From contig CAMLER010000174.1 of NCBI GenBank assembly GCA_946478915.1, forward strand, positions 1 through 9,048: a DNA stretch of 9,048 bases, written 5' to 3'. This stretch comes from an uncultured Chryseolinea sp. Lineage in GTDB: Bacteria; Bacteroidota; Bacteroidia; Cytophagales; Cyclobacteriaceae. The notes beneath the pieces were generated by a model. It worked only from the letters and a program-made list of their open reading frames with translations, did no database searches and was not told the origin of the DNA. A program made the position numbers and the translations under genes. Shown here piece after piece: positions 1 through 7,244 of the stretch. Each line of letters starts with the position of its first letter. Positions within the stretch are counted from its first letter, which is position 1.

Positions 1-925
1 AATTGTAATCACCATTGATACCCCTGCTCCAGGTAACCTGCAATGCTTTGCGACCTTCCAGCGCGGCCCAGGTATTTTCTGCAACCACTACAACCCCTCC
101 AAGAGGCTTGTTAAAGTTCGTTGGGAAACCGGGAGCATCCAGTGCAAAGACTTTTATGACGCCAGGCACGGCAGTCGCTTTCTCAGCAGTAAAAGACTTG
201 AGATTTGCTCCGGGTTCAGGGTTGCGTCTTATAACGGCAACTTTCGTGTCCGGGAGATGATAGTCTAATCCGAACTTTGCTTTTCCAGTGACAATATCTT
301 TCAAATCTACAATTGAGCTTTGCTTTGAGATGTACCTGAAGTCTTTTGGAGACTTTAAGGTAATGACGCTTTCTTCAGGGATTGGTAGCGCGCCTGCCTT
401 CTCAGCGAGATACCCAAATCCGAGCGACTTGCCTGAAGTGTGGACAACCTCGTGATTCTGTGCTTTGCATTCTTTCACATCGACTCCCCACTCATTCGCT
501 GCGGCCTGCTCCAGCATATAGCGTACCGTTGCACCAGCTTTTCGCAACGGAGTGAAAAACATTCTGACGCTGTAAGAGCCATCCGTATTCTGGTCGCCAT
601 ATTTCTCATCACCTACCGCCTGCACCACTTTCACCCGGTTCCAGTCGGCTTCCATTTCATCAGCCATAACCAGCGGAAGGCTGGTTCTGATGCCAGTGCC
701 CATTTCGCTTCGGTGTGCAACAAGGACAACGTCGCCATTTCCATTAAGGGTTATGAATAGATTTGGCGAGAAACTGTATTCTGGATTTCCCGTCAGTTTC
801 TTCGTTGTATCGCTGCAACTGAAAGTCATTCCCAATAGCAACCCGGATACGCTCATCGATGTGGTTTTCAGAAAGTCGCGGCGACTTACTTTAAAGAGTG
901 CAGATTCGTATGGAGTTGTCTTCAT
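1..925 (-). CDS. Molybdopterin-binding large subunit of an isoquinoline 1-oxidoreductase-type molybdenum hydroxylase (partial, 3' end outside window)
   Basis: The reverse strand is open from an ATG at 925-923 to the window edge, giving 308 residues of a protein that is usually about 700-750 long; the C-terminal part is missing. The N-terminus has a twin-arginine signal, SRRDFLKT at residues 14-21, followed by a hydrophobic stretch ending at Cys37, so the protein is probably folded with its cofactor, exported by Tat and possibly lipid-anchored. Residues 70-95 (SEMGTG, then [11 protein letters not shown]) and YGDQNTDGS at 109-117 match the Moco-binding domain of the IorB/CoxL-like family. Around residues 212-300 is the small domain related to the aldehyde oxidase a/b hammerhead ([12 protein letters not shown]). 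The start overlaps the small-subunit stop as ATGA, so the two are cotranslated. Such enzymes hydroxylate N-heterocycles or oxidise aldehydes with water as oxygen donor; the substrate here cannot be read from sequence. Confidence 0.93.
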   Translation of the reverse strand, partial: MKTTPYESALFKVSRRDFLKTTSMSVSGLLLGMTFSCSDTTKKLTGNPEYSFSPNLFITLNGNGDVVLVAHRSEMGTGIRTSLPLVMADEMEADWNRVKVVQAVGDEKYGDQNTDGSYSVRMFFTPLRKAGATVRYMLEQAAANEWGVDVKECKAQNHEVVHTSGKSLGFGYLAEKAGALPIPEESVITLKSPKDFRYISKQSSIVDLKDIVTGKAKFGLDYHLPDTKVAVIRRNPEPGANLKSFTAEKATAVPGVIKVFALDAPGFPTNFNKPLGGVVVVAENTWAALEGRKALQVTWSRGINGDYN

Positions 926-1386
926 TTTGCAGTGGTGTTTGAGGCTCTTTTTATTGCTTTTCTGATCCGCTCGTAGGTACCGCAGCGACAGATATTCCCT
1001 GACATCGCATTTTCAATATCAGCGTCGGTTGGGGACGGATTTTTTTCAAGTAACGCAACGGCAGACATGATTTGTCCTGCCTGACAAAATCCGCACTGCG
1101 GTACATTCTCTTCCATCCACGCCTGTTGAACCGGATGGAGTTCGGCGGATGAAATTCCCTCGATCGTTGTAATGGCCTTTTCTCCAATGGTGGAAACCGG
1201 TGTGGAACACGACCTGACTGCAGCGCCATCCACATGAACCGTGCACGCTCCGCATTGCGCCATGCCGCAACCGTACTTGGTACCCGTAAGGCTGAGATTG
1301 TCGCGCAGTACCCAAAGCAGCGGTGTATTCGGGACGGCATCTACTTCGTGGCTTTCGCCATTGATGAGGAGTCTATATGTTGCCAT
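922..1386 (-). CDS. Two [2Fe-2S] cluster small subunit of molybdenum hydroxylase (IorA-like)
   Basis: This 154-residue protein is the electron-transfer subunit of the neighbouring molybdenum hydroxylase. The N-terminal half is a plant-type ferredoxin fold with cluster ligands Cys40, Cys45, Cys48 and Cys60 (CGMAQCGAC then C). The C-terminal helical half holds the second cluster, with Cys98, Cys101, Cys133 and Cys135 (QCGFCQAGQ and GNICRCGTY). Length and motif order are standard for the family. It starts at ATG 1386-1384 and ends in an ATGA overlap with the large subunit. There is no signal peptide, which fits export of the assembled pair on the Tat signal of the large subunit. No FAD subunit is seen, as in IorAB-type two-subunit enzymes that pass electrons to cytochromes; a cytochrome or chaperone gene could lie left of the window. 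Confidence 0.95.
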   Translation of the reverse strand: MATYRLLINGESHEVDAVPNTPLLWVLRDNLSLTGTKYGCGMAQCGACTVHVDGAAVRSCSTPVSTIGEKAITTIEGISSAELHPVQQAWMEENVPQCGFCQAGQIMSAVALLEKNPSPTDADIENAMSGNICRCGTYERIRKAIKRASNTTAK

Positions 1387-1597
1387 AGAGAAAGGTTTGG
1401 TTTTTGGAAGTTAATCAATTTCAAAGCTGGGTACCAAATGTTTCCCGGGTTCTTTCAACATTGATCGATAAATTTTCACGCCGAGATCGACAAACGGAAT
1501 GGGAGTGATCAGGCATTTTGGAACATCACTTGGAACTTTATTATCTTTCTTTCTCTATTCGGCTTTGTTACTTGTACAACATGCTAATTAAATTAAG

Positions 1598-2047
1598 ATG
1601 AGGCGGTCTATTGTTATGGTTGTGTTAATTATTATTGCCGGATCAGTAAAGGCACAGGATGCCTCTTTTGATTTTAAGCTCGACCATGTGGCGCTTTCGG
1701 TTACGGACGTAGATCGTGCCGCTACCTTTTGTATTGATGTTCTCCGCTTGGAAGAAATAACGAATCGTTCAAAGTTGGAAGGAGTTAGATGGTTTTCGAT
1801 GGGACCGGGAAGGGAGTTACATCTCATCGCCATCATAAAGGATGGTGTGAAGACTAACAAAGCTCTTCACGTAGCGCTGACCACGCGGAACTTTGACGCG
1901 TTCGTGAAGAATCTTGAGCAGCGAAAGATCCCTTATTCTGATTGGCCGGGGAATTCACAAAAGGTCAATATCCGTGCGGATGGAATCAAACAGGTTTTCT
2001 TTCAGGGCTTTGATAATTATTGGTTCGAAGTAAATAGTGTAAACTGA
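1598..2047 (+). CDS. Exported VOC (glyoxalase/bleomycin resistance fold) protein
   Basis: A 149-residue protein with a cleavable signal peptide (hydrophobic residues 5-15, cleavage likely at VKA-Q, residues 17-20) followed by one vicinal-oxygen-chelate domain. The first beta strand and helix read LDHVALSVTDVDRAATF (28-44). Candidate metal ligands in the usual places are His30, His75 (RELHLIAI), His91 (ALHVALTT) and Glu144 (YWFEVN). A single VOC domain normally dimerises to build its active site. Reaction and substrate are unknown; family members include lyases, dioxygenases and binding proteins, and most are cytoplasmic, so the signal peptide is notable. ATG 1598 is chosen because an ATG 17 bases upstream is closed at once by an in-frame TGA and because it begins the signal peptide. 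It precedes the sugar dehydrogenase gene by 63 bases on the same strand and may be cotranscribed with it. Confidence 0.88.
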   Translation: MRRSIVMVVLIIIAGSVKAQDASFDFKLDHVALSVTDVDRAATFCIDVLRLEEITNRSKLEGVRWFSMGPGRELHLIAIIKDGVKTNKALHVALTTRNFDAFVKNLEQRKIPYSDWPGNSQKVNIRADGIKQVFFQGFDNYWFEVNSVN

Positions 2048-2110
2048 TGACTGGATGAAATTCTAACCCTTAGTATGAGTATAGCCCTATAGTTAAAAAA
2101 TAAGAAAAAG

Positions 2111-3265
2111 TTGAAAAAGGAAATTGTTATTCACAACCTGGTCGGAATTCTGCCGGTGTTGATCTCTCTGTTGATATTGATCGCTTCATGTCAAAAGCAA
2201 AGCGAGAAAGAGTATTTTCATATTGAAAGTGATGGCGTGAAATTAAAGGTCGAGGTGGTGACTGATAGCATTATCATCCCGTTTGGCATGGACTTTCTGC
2301 CGGATGGTCGATTGCTGGTCACAGACCGTGTTGTAGGCAATATTGTTATGGTGGATACTAACACGGGAGAAAGAAAGTTATTGCAAGATGTACCTTCTGT
2401 AGTTGGTGCTGGCGACTGTGGGATGCTTGACATTTTGGTCCATCCCGATTATGAAAACAACGGATGGATATATTTTTCCTATACCGAAGGTGACACAAAC
2501 TCGAATACGATGGTGATCGACCGAGCGAAGCTTGATGGGCTCAGACTAAGCCAACGCGAGCGCATATTCACTGCGTTACCCTATTACAAAAAGCCCCTTC
2601 ACCATGGGACGCGGTTGGTGCTGACTGATGGCTATCTTTTTTTCGGAATGGGCGAGAAGACCGACCTAAAGGATTCTGCGCAAACGTTAAGCAACCATTT
2701 GGGAAAAATTTTACGGGTCTTTGAAGATGGACGAGTTCCCCCCGACAATCCTTACGTCAATACGCCAGGAGCACGGCCTGATGTGTGGAGTTATGGCCAC
2801 CGAAATCCAAATGGTCTTGCGTTGAACCCAAATACTGGCGAGCTCTGGGAACATGAACACGGACCCAAAGGTGGAGATGAGATCAATATCATTAAACCAA
2901 CATTAAATTACGGATGGCCTTTGATCAGTTATGGTGTGAATTACGACGACACGCCAGTAAACGAAGGTCTGTCGGAAATGGAGGGAATGGAACCGCCAAT
3001 TTATTATTACAAACCTTCAATTGCTCCAAGCGGAATGGTGTTTTATACTTCCGATGTTATACCCTCCTGGAAAGGAAATCTGTTCATTGGAGGAATGGTA
3101 TTAACACACCTGAACAGATTGGTAATTGAAAACAATAAAGTTATTAAAGAGGAACGTTTGCTGGGTGACAAGAAGTGGCGAGTGCGGTCGCTCAAGCAGG
3201 GCCCCGACGGTTATTTGTATTTAGGGGTCGATGGCGGCAGGATACTGAGGATAATGCCGGAATGA
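2111..3265 (+). CDS. PQQ-dependent sugar dehydrogenase, lipoprotein (GSDH family)
   Basis: This 384-residue protein is a six-bladed beta-propeller glucose/sorbosone dehydrogenase (Asd/soluble GDH class), expected to oxidise aldose sugars at C1 with PQQ and calcium in the periplasm. It has a lipoprotein signal with lipobox IASC, lipid-attached Cys27. Motifs in order: PFGMDFLPDGRLLVTDR (57-73), GDCGMLDILVHPDY (101-114), HHGTRL (164-169) with His164 as candidate general base, the LGKILRV strand (197-203), and YGHRNPNGLA (228-237) with Arg231 at the PQQ/substrate site, followed by EHGPKGGDEIN (249-259) and NYGWPL. The start is TTG at 2111: an in-frame TAG lies at 2090, no other start codon lies between, and the first internal ATG (2288) would remove the whole lipoprotein signal and first blade. 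Hosts of such genes often lack PQQ synthesis and take PQQ from outside; that is not testable here. Confidence 0.93.
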   Translation: MKKEIVIHNLVGILPVLISLLILIASCQKQSEKEYFHIESDGVKLKVEVVTDSIIIPFGMDFLPDGRLLVTDRVVGNIVMVDTNTGERKLLQDVPSVVGAGDCGMLDILVHPDYENNGWIYFSYTEGDTNSNTMVIDRAKLDGLRLSQRERIFTALPYYKKPLHHGTRLVLTDGYLFFGMGEKTDLKDSAQTLSNHLGKILRVFEDGRVPPDNPYVNTPGARPDVWSYGHRNPNGLALNPNTGELWEHEHGPKGGDEINIIKPTLNYGWPLISYGVNYDDTPVNEGLSEMEGMEPPIYYYKPSIAPSGMVFYTSDVIPSWKGNLFIGGMVLTHLNRLVIENNKVIKEERLLGDKKWRVRSLKQGPDGYLYLGVDGGRILRIMPE

Positions 3266-3294
3266 TTCACGCTAACCTTCTCTGGATTTAATTG

Positions 3295-3305
3295 ATCCTA
3301 CTTTG
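3295..3305 (+). repeat. Copy of the ATCCTACTTTG repeat word
   Basis: ATCCTACTTTG followed by ACA occurs in the gap between the two convergent genes. The same 11 bases occur at 4438-4448 (plus) and 4632-4642 (minus), and a degenerate version, ATCCACTTTCC, at 8923-8933. Each copy adjoins or lies close to a heptanucleotide array, which suggests that it marks the edge of a dispersed intergenic element rather than a chance match. Confidence 0.55.
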
Positions 3306-3360
3306 ACATGTTGGCGCTTTTTTAAAAAAACGAATAAGGAGTATATATGAGATAGTTTTA

Positions 3361-3433
3361 TACCTTATACCTTATACCTTATACCTTATTCCATATACAT
3401 ACCTTATTCCTACATACCTTATACCTTATACCC
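3361..3433. repeat. Heptanucleotide tandem array, unit TACCTTA
   Basis: Four perfect head-to-tail copies of the 7-mer TACCTTA fill 3361-3388. After a degenerate stretch, further copies are at 3400-3406, 3415-3421 and 3422-3428, with a partial copy up to 3433. The array lies between the 3' ends of the convergent sugar dehydrogenase and DUF2490 genes, so both transcripts may run into it. It resembles the short tandemly repeated heptamers known from cyanobacterial intergenic DNA in form, not in sequence. Function unknown; copy number is likely to vary between strains. Confidence 0.9.
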
Positions 3434-3469
3434 TTCCCCTCAGACCTCTTGAACCTGCGTGGAAGTGGA

Positions 3470-4228
3470 CTAATCATTCCTACGGAAATCCAATGTTTGA
3501 AAAACGGTTAACCTGATAGCATGTGCTGAAAGATAATTGTATGGCGATCCCTCCTGCAGATAGAGATTCATATAGCCCAGTTGCGCATTAATATGTGACG
3601 TAAACTGATATCCTAAACCAATGAATAATCGATTCTGATCAAAAGTATTGTATGTAACCTTATTACCAAAGTTTAGGAAGAGTTCATTAGTTAAAGCAAA
3701 AAACGGAGTTTTCGCGATTAGTTCTTTCCCTTTCAAGGGTACAAAAAATGACAGGCTATATCGAAGCCTGAATGAATAGTTGTATCCATCCTGAATTTGA
3801 TCAGAAACTACCTTTTGATTAAATCTTTGTTCGAAACGAAGATATTGCAGCATATTGAGGCCCGAATATTTTTGATTCCACCAGATTTGTTGCCATGGAC
3901 GATGTTCTGTCCGGGTTGTGTTTAACCCTTTACCAGGGTAGTGCTTAACGAGCGCGTACCCTGCATTGACCCGAAGGTTGTCTTTAATAAAATAAGTTGC
4001 AGCAGGCCGAAAAATGAATGTCATCGGTCTATCCACCAGATTGTCAGTAGTTCTGTAATGAATATCGAGCCACGCCCCCCACTTTTCGGAAAATCTTGTT
4101 TGATTGACATAGCCCAGCCACAACTGGCCTGCAGTACGAATATTCTTCTCTGGTGTTTGTGCAAACACTTCGCTTGTAAAAAATATAGACAGCAACAGCA
4201 GTCCATTTCGAATTGTCGTGTGTACCAT
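3470..4228 (-). CDS. DUF2490 family outer-membrane beta-barrel protein
   Basis: A 252-residue protein with a signal peptide (hydrophobic residues 8-22, cleavage likely at VFA-Q, 22-24) and a mature part made of short alternating amphipathic strands rich in Tyr, Phe, Trp and Asn. Landmarks of the DUF2490 family are QLWLGYVNQTRFSEKWGAW near the start, EHRPWQQIWW and LRFEQRF in the middle, and NRLFIGLGYQF then LQLGYMN-like strands near the end. The predicted location is the outer membrane, probably as a small barrel; no transported substrate is known for the family. It starts at ATG 4228-4226 and is on the same strand as the pst cluster but separated from pstB by 461 bases of repeats, so cotranscription is doubtful. 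Whether it works with the ABC importer as an outer-membrane channel is speculation from proximity only. Confidence 0.88.
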   Translation of the reverse strand: MVHTTIRNGLLLLSIFFTSEVFAQTPEKNIRTAGQLWLGYVNQTRFSEKWGAWLDIHYRTTDNLVDRPMTFIFRPAATYFIKDNLRVNAGYALVKHYPGKGLNTTRTEHRPWQQIWWNQKYSGLNMLQYLRFEQRFNQKVVSDQIQDGYNYSFRLRYSLSFFVPLKGKELIAKTPFFALTNELFLNFGNKVTYNTFDQNRLFIGLGYQFTSHINAQLGYMNLYLQEGSPYNYLSAHAIRLTVFQTLDFRRND

Positions 4229-4400
4229 AATCCTCTAACCAAAATTCTTGCTGCGAAATCTAACAAGAATCAACGGTGCCATGATTGCCTTTAGAATAAT
4301 ATTTAGGTTAATTCTGTTCTTCGTTTTGTAGAGTCCTAGCAAGGAGGAATATGGAATAGGGCGCGCACTTTGAAGCCTGATCTTACTCCTTATCTTTTCT
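4229..4400. other. Non-coding leader side of the DUF2490 gene, no recognised element
   Basis: This is the gene-proximal part of the 461-base gap between the DUF2490 start and the end of pstB; the rest of the gap is filled by the repeats listed separately. No credible ORF or RNA gene is seen. On the minus strand a GAATTTTG box lies about 15 bases before the DUF2490 ATG and is one base off the Bacteroidota -7 consensus TAnnTTTG, but no clear -33 box is spaced correctly, so a promoter is not called. Confidence 0.4.
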
Positions 4401-4440
4401 AATAACTAATAACGATTAAATTAACGATCAACGATTAATC
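4401..4440. repeat. Degenerate heptanucleotide array, TAACGAT type
   Basis: Read in sevens from 4401 the sequence is AATAACT, AATAACG, ATTAAAT, TAACGAT, CAACGAT, then TAATC, which runs into the repeat word ATCCTACTTTG. The 7-base phase is kept although the units have diverged. It flanks the left side of the palindromic element at 4435-4645. Confidence 0.65.
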
Positions 4441-4645
4441 CTACTTTGTCAGCTTACACATTTTCATAATAAAGTGATTAATTAAATGCAGGGTCACAAT
4501 GGTCACAAAGGGTGCACAACGATCACGACGTGAGAACTGCGTCGTGGTTCGTCGTGCCTCTCTTAGTGCTCTTGGTGACCTTGTATTTATTGAGTGCATT
4601 GTTAGTAACCCATACACAATTTACAAGTTGCCAAAGTAGGATTAA
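4435..4645. mobile_element. MITE-like palindromic element with 14-bp terminal inverted repeats
   Basis: The two ends are a perfect 14-bp inverted repeat, TTAATCCTACTTTG at 4435-4448 and CAAAGTAGGATTAA at 4632-4645, with partial similarity continuing inward (CA, then CTT). The interior is itself an imperfect palindrome with a hairpin at its centre. The element has no ORF and is 211 bp long, the size class of miniature inverted-repeat elements. No target-site duplication is visible; both flanks are heptamer arrays instead. It may be moved in trans by an unknown transposase or arise by repeat amplification. Either way it separates pstB from the DUF2490 gene. Confidence 0.55.
4492..4580. repeat. 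Strong imperfect hairpin built from about 10-bp subrepeats
   Basis: The left arm (4492-4530) begins GGTCACAATGGTCAC and ends CACGACG; the right arm (4540-4580) begins CGTCGTG and ends CTTGGTGACC; the 9-base loop is TGAGAACTG. The seven bases next to the loop pair perfectly, as do the outer seven (GGTCACn against GTGACC), with scattered mismatches between. Each arm is a run of about 10-base units of GTCACAA or its complement CTTnGTG. It lies about 110 bases beyond the pstB stop and could fold in the transcript, acting as a processing or termination structure. A run of T residues is lacking, so a classic intrinsic terminator is not claimed. Confidence 0.7.
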
Positions 4646-4686
4646 CGGATACGGATAACGGATAACGAATAACGGATAAGGAACAA
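4646..4686. repeat. Heptanucleotide tandem array, unit CGGATAA
   Basis: Units in order are CGGATA (one base short), CGGATAA, CGGATAA, CGAATAA, CGGATAA and GGAACAA. The array begins directly at the right inverted repeat of the palindromic element and ends four bases before the pstB stop codon. Its reverse complement (TTATCCG, TTATTCG) matches the array upstream of the rrf2 gene, showing a shared repeat family. Confidence 0.85.
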
Positions 4687-4689
4687 TCG

Positions 4690-5508
4690 TCAATGACCAT
4701 CATTCAGGTAATTCTTCAGGATTTCTGACTTGGGATTTTGAAAGATGTCGTACGAACTGCCTTGCTCTACTACTTCACCCATATACATGAAGACAATGTT
4801 GTCAGCTAGCCGTACCGTTTGACGGAGAATGTGCGTTACAAGAATGATCGTGTAACTTTTCTTCAGTTCATGAAATTGCTCTTCGATTTTTCTGCTTGAG
4901 ATCGGATCAAGCGCAGACGTGGGCTCATCCGCGAGTATAACTTCGGGATTGACGGCTAGTCCGCGGGCAAGGCACAACCGCTGCTGCTGACCTATCGAAA
5001 GTTTAGAGGCAGGGGATTTTAACCTTCCGCTCACCTCTTCCCAGAGTGCGACCTGTTTCAGGTGGTATTCAACGCGATTGGCAATCTCTGTTTTATTCTT
5101 TATTCCCTGTATCTTCAACCCGAACGCGACATTATCAAAAATATTCATTGGTAGAGGAAAAGGCCGCTGTGATAACAATCCCATTTTCTGACGCAGGTCA
5201 GGCAAATCACTATTCCCGTTCAGGATTTCTTTGCCTCCAAGGCGTATGCTGCCCTTTACCTTCATATCAGGGTGTAGATCCGTAAGACGGTTGATTGATT
5301 TCAAAAGTGTCGTTTTACCACATCCTGACGGTCCAAGAAAGGTCGTTATCCTCCCTTTCGGAATACTCAGGTTGATATTTTTCAGGATTTGATGATTGAG
5401 GTGCCACACATTGAGACCTGTTATATCAAGCACCGACGGTGGCATTTCGCCGAGCGGCCTTTCAACTTTCTTGAGATCCAAATGCAAGACGTCGGATACA
5501 AAGCTCAT
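4690..5508 (-). CDS. pstB: PstB-like ABC transporter ATP-binding protein
   Basis: This 272-residue ATPase energises the importer formed with the two permeases encoded just upstream. Walker A is GPSGCGKT (59-66), the Q-loop glutamine is Gln114 in LLSQRPFPLP, the signature is LSIGQQQRL (170-178), Walker B is VILADE (190-195) with catalytic Glu195, followed by PTSALD (196-201), and the switch histidine is His226. The text QRPFPLPMNIFDNVAFG and the QQQRLCLARGLA stretch are closest to PstB. Two features are atypical: the signature has Ile where most ABC proteins have Gly, and about 20 extra residues precede the usual N-terminus. The start at 5508 is kept because its ATG overlaps the pstA stop as ATGA; Met22 is a weaker alternative. 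No phoU follows, unlike most phosphate operons. Confidence 0.93.
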   Translation of the reverse strand: MSFVSDVLHLDLKKVERPLGEMPPSVLDITGLNVWHLNHQILKNINLSIPKGRITTFLGPSGCGKTTLLKSINRLTDLHPDMKVKGSIRLGGKEILNGNSDLPDLRQKMGLLSQRPFPLPMNIFDNVAFGLKIQGIKNKTEIANRVEYHLKQVALWEEVSGRLKSPASKLSIGQQQRLCLARGLAVNPEVILADEPTSALDPISSRKIEEQFHELKKSYTIILVTHILRQTVRLADNIVFMYMGEVVEQGSSYDIFQNPKSEILKNYLNDGH

Positions 5509-6356
5509 GATACGGTATTTTTTGAAACCTTTGATGACAGATAGCGCGATGCTATGCTGATAACGAGAATGATTAGGGTCAGGATTACGGCCGCAGCATA
5601 AGCGCGCGCCTTTACCTCGTCAATTGGAGAACTAAGCTGATAGAATATAGCGAGTGGCAGTGTGGCGGCCGGTTCGCCCAGACGCTCTGGAACGTAGTCG
5701 GTGTATCCGGCGGTGAACATTACAGCTGCGGTGTCACCGATTCCCTTGCCGAGTCCTAATAAGAACGCTGTTGCCATTCCGGGTAGTGCCTGCCGGAAGA
5801 AGATGCCGGCTGCTTCAAATCGAGTTGCGCCCAGGGATAGCGTTGATTCCAACAATCCAAGTGGAATATTTCGAAGCACTTCATCCATTGCCCGAATCAT
5901 CACCGGCGTAATAAGCACACCAATGGTAATTATACCCGCCAACAGAGAAGCTTTCAGACCAAAAAAGATCATGATAGAAAATCCAAAGGCTCCATATACA
6001 ATAGGGGGTACACCCCAAAGCAAATCCAAAATCAGTCGAATCGTATTTTGAACTTTTACATACTTCACAAGAGAAATATTTATAAAGAGAGCTACTGGCA
6101 AACTAATGAAGATGGCAAGAACGGAAGCACCTGTTGCAAGGTAGATCGAGCCAATAATGGCATTGTAAATTCCACCTTCTTTACCAAAGTAAAAGCCACC
6201 TTTCGGTACTTCAGAAATCATCTCCCATGACAATGCGGGTAGACCTTTCTTCAATATTTCGAATACTATGAAAAATAGGATGGCAATGAGGCTGAAGGTG
6301 AAGAACCCCAACAGGAACTTGAAGAATTTCTCTTCGATAACTTTCACCCTCTTCAT
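5505..6356 (-). CDS. pstA: PstA-like ABC transporter permease
   Basis: This 283-residue inner-membrane protein has six predicted membrane segments, near residues 11-33, 66-96, 107-133, 136-157, 187-216 and 252-272. The cytoplasmic EAA loop that docks with the ATPase lies at 170-203 (ESTLSLGATRFEAA, then LPGMATAF), followed by GKGIGDTAAVMFTAG, the PstA version of the conserved G-K-GETA-type segment. The stretch LLWGVPPIVYGAFG (112-125) is also typical of PstA/PstC. Length is normal for PstA. The ATG shares one base with the pstC stop (TAATG) and the stop overlaps pstB, so translation is coupled along the operon. Confidence 0.93.
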   Translation of the reverse strand: MKRVKVIEEKFFKFLLGFFTFSLIAILFFIVFEILKKGLPALSWEMISEVPKGGFYFGKEGGIYNAIIGSIYLATGASVLAIFISLPVALFINISLVKYVKVQNTIRLILDLLWGVPPIVYGAFGFSIMIFFGLKASLLAGIITIGVLITPVMIRAMDEVLRNIPLGLLESTLSLGATRFEAAGIFFRQALPGMATAFLLGLGKGIGDTAAVMFTAGYTDYVPERLGEPAATLPLAIFYQLSSPIDEVKARAYAAAVILTLIILVISIASRYLSSKVSKNTVS

Positions 6357-7243
6357 TACCGTGTTGTTGTTTTTTGAATAATCAGTTTTGAGGCCAGATT
6401 AAAGAGAAGGACCACGATGAAAAGCACAAGCGCGGCAAACATTAATGCGGAATCATACATCGGGATTGACATCATTTCCCCATAATTATTTGCAATGAGG
6501 GCAGGCAGCGGATAACCTGCATCAAACGCCCCACGGGGAAGCTGGACAACATTTCCCACGACCATCAACACCGCGATCGTCTCACCGAACGCTTTCGAAA
6601 CGCCCAATGCAAAAGCTGCGACAATACCCGGAAGTGCTTTCTTTAGTACGACTTTCTTTATGGTTTCCCAATATGTTGCGCCCAGGGATAGTGTTGCCTC
6701 CTTCAATTCGATTGGTATCGATCGAAAAACCTCCAGCAGCATATGAAGCACAAATGGCAATGTTGCAATTGCAAGTATGATCCCTCCTGCCAATATCGTA
6801 TATCCCGACGTGTCCTTGCCGAGTAAGGGTCCGAGATACAAAGAAATGAAAGGAACAATTACAATAACGCCCCATACGCCGTGAATAACGGAAGGTATAC
6901 CCGCTAGAATATCGATGACTGATCGCATTATACGAAGAACCCGCGGAGATGCATATTGCGTCAGGTAAATGGCGGGAAAAAGACTTAATGGTATCATGAT
7001 AATCAAACCGAGAGCTGTGACCATTACAGAACTGACGATGAATGGCAAGAATCCAAATTGACCGGAGGATGGCTGCCAACTTGATGAAAATAGCAATTCA
7101 CTAATATTCCCTGCGTTGAGCATGGGCAGGGATTTTATAAGCAGTCCGAGAATGATTAGTAATGGTAGCAATAACACGATGAATACGCTGAACATTGTCC
7201 ATCCGCCTGCACTGTATTCCTTTATGCGTCTTGCAGCGATCAT
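6356..7243 (-). CDS. pstC: PstC-like ABC transporter permease
   Basis: This inner-membrane protein of 295 residues from ATG 7243 has six predicted membrane segments: one near residues 18-39, two around 65-95, then near 112-136, 148-170, 204-231 and 266-290. The EAA loop is LKEATLSLGATYWETIKK at about 180-197, followed by KALPGIVAAFALGVSKAFGETIAVLMVVGN, which matches PstC. The reading frame stays open to an upstream TTG at 7252, inside the pstS end, giving 298 residues. ATG 7243 is preferred because it lies one base after the pstS TAG and is preceded by the purine-rich GATTAGG. PstC pairs with PstA to form the channel. Confidence 0.92.
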   Translation of the reverse strand: MIAARRIKEYSAGGWTMFSVFIVLLLPLLIILGLLIKSLPMLNAGNISELLFSSSWQPSSGQFGFLPFIVSSVMVTALGLIIMIPLSLFPAIYLTQYASPRVLRIMRSVIDILAGIPSVIHGVWGVIVIVPFISLYLGPLLGKDTSGYTILAGGIILAIATLPFVLHMLLEVFRSIPIELKEATLSLGATYWETIKKVVLKKALPGIVAAFALGVSKAFGETIAVLMVVGNVVQLPRGAFDAGYPLPALIANNYGEMMSIPMYDSALMFAALVLFIVVLLFNLASKLIIQKTTTR

Positions 7244-7244
7244 C

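Noticed and set aside
15..965. Plus-strand open frames at 15-260, 440-760 and 690-965
   Set aside because: They lie antisense to the continuous molybdenum hydroxylase large-subunit frame, which has clear family motifs; their translations resemble no known protein.
951..1464. Other open frames overlapping the small subunit gene (951-1340 and 1046-1315 minus, 1234-1464 plus)
   Set aside because: They are out-of-frame shadows of the two-cluster [2Fe-2S] protein, whose eight cysteine ligands are intact.
1387..1597. Promoters in the divergent gap between the molybdenum hydroxylase and VOC genes
   Set aside because: Both units must start here, but no sequence matching TAnnTTTG with a suitably spaced -33 box was found on either strand, so nothing specific is called.
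3318..3329. TTTTTTAAAAAA as a bidirectional terminator between the convergent genes
   Set aside because: It is a short A/T palindrome without a GC-containing stem, so it does not meet the form of an intrinsic terminator.
3361..3433. CRISPR array
   Set aside because: The units are 7 bp and directly tandem with no spacers, and no cas genes are present.
3941..4294. Plus-strand frame of 117 codons and minus-strand frame 4021-4266 over the DUF2490 start
   Set aside because: They overlap the signal peptide and first strands of the DUF2490 protein and show low-complexity, Cys-rich translations typical of shadow frames.
4341..4360. AAGGAGGAAT before ATG on the plus strand, a good Shine-Dalgarno with start codon
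   Set aside because: The frame reads ATG GAA TAG and ends after two codons, so it is not a gene; the purine-rich run is probably part of the repeat-rich gap.
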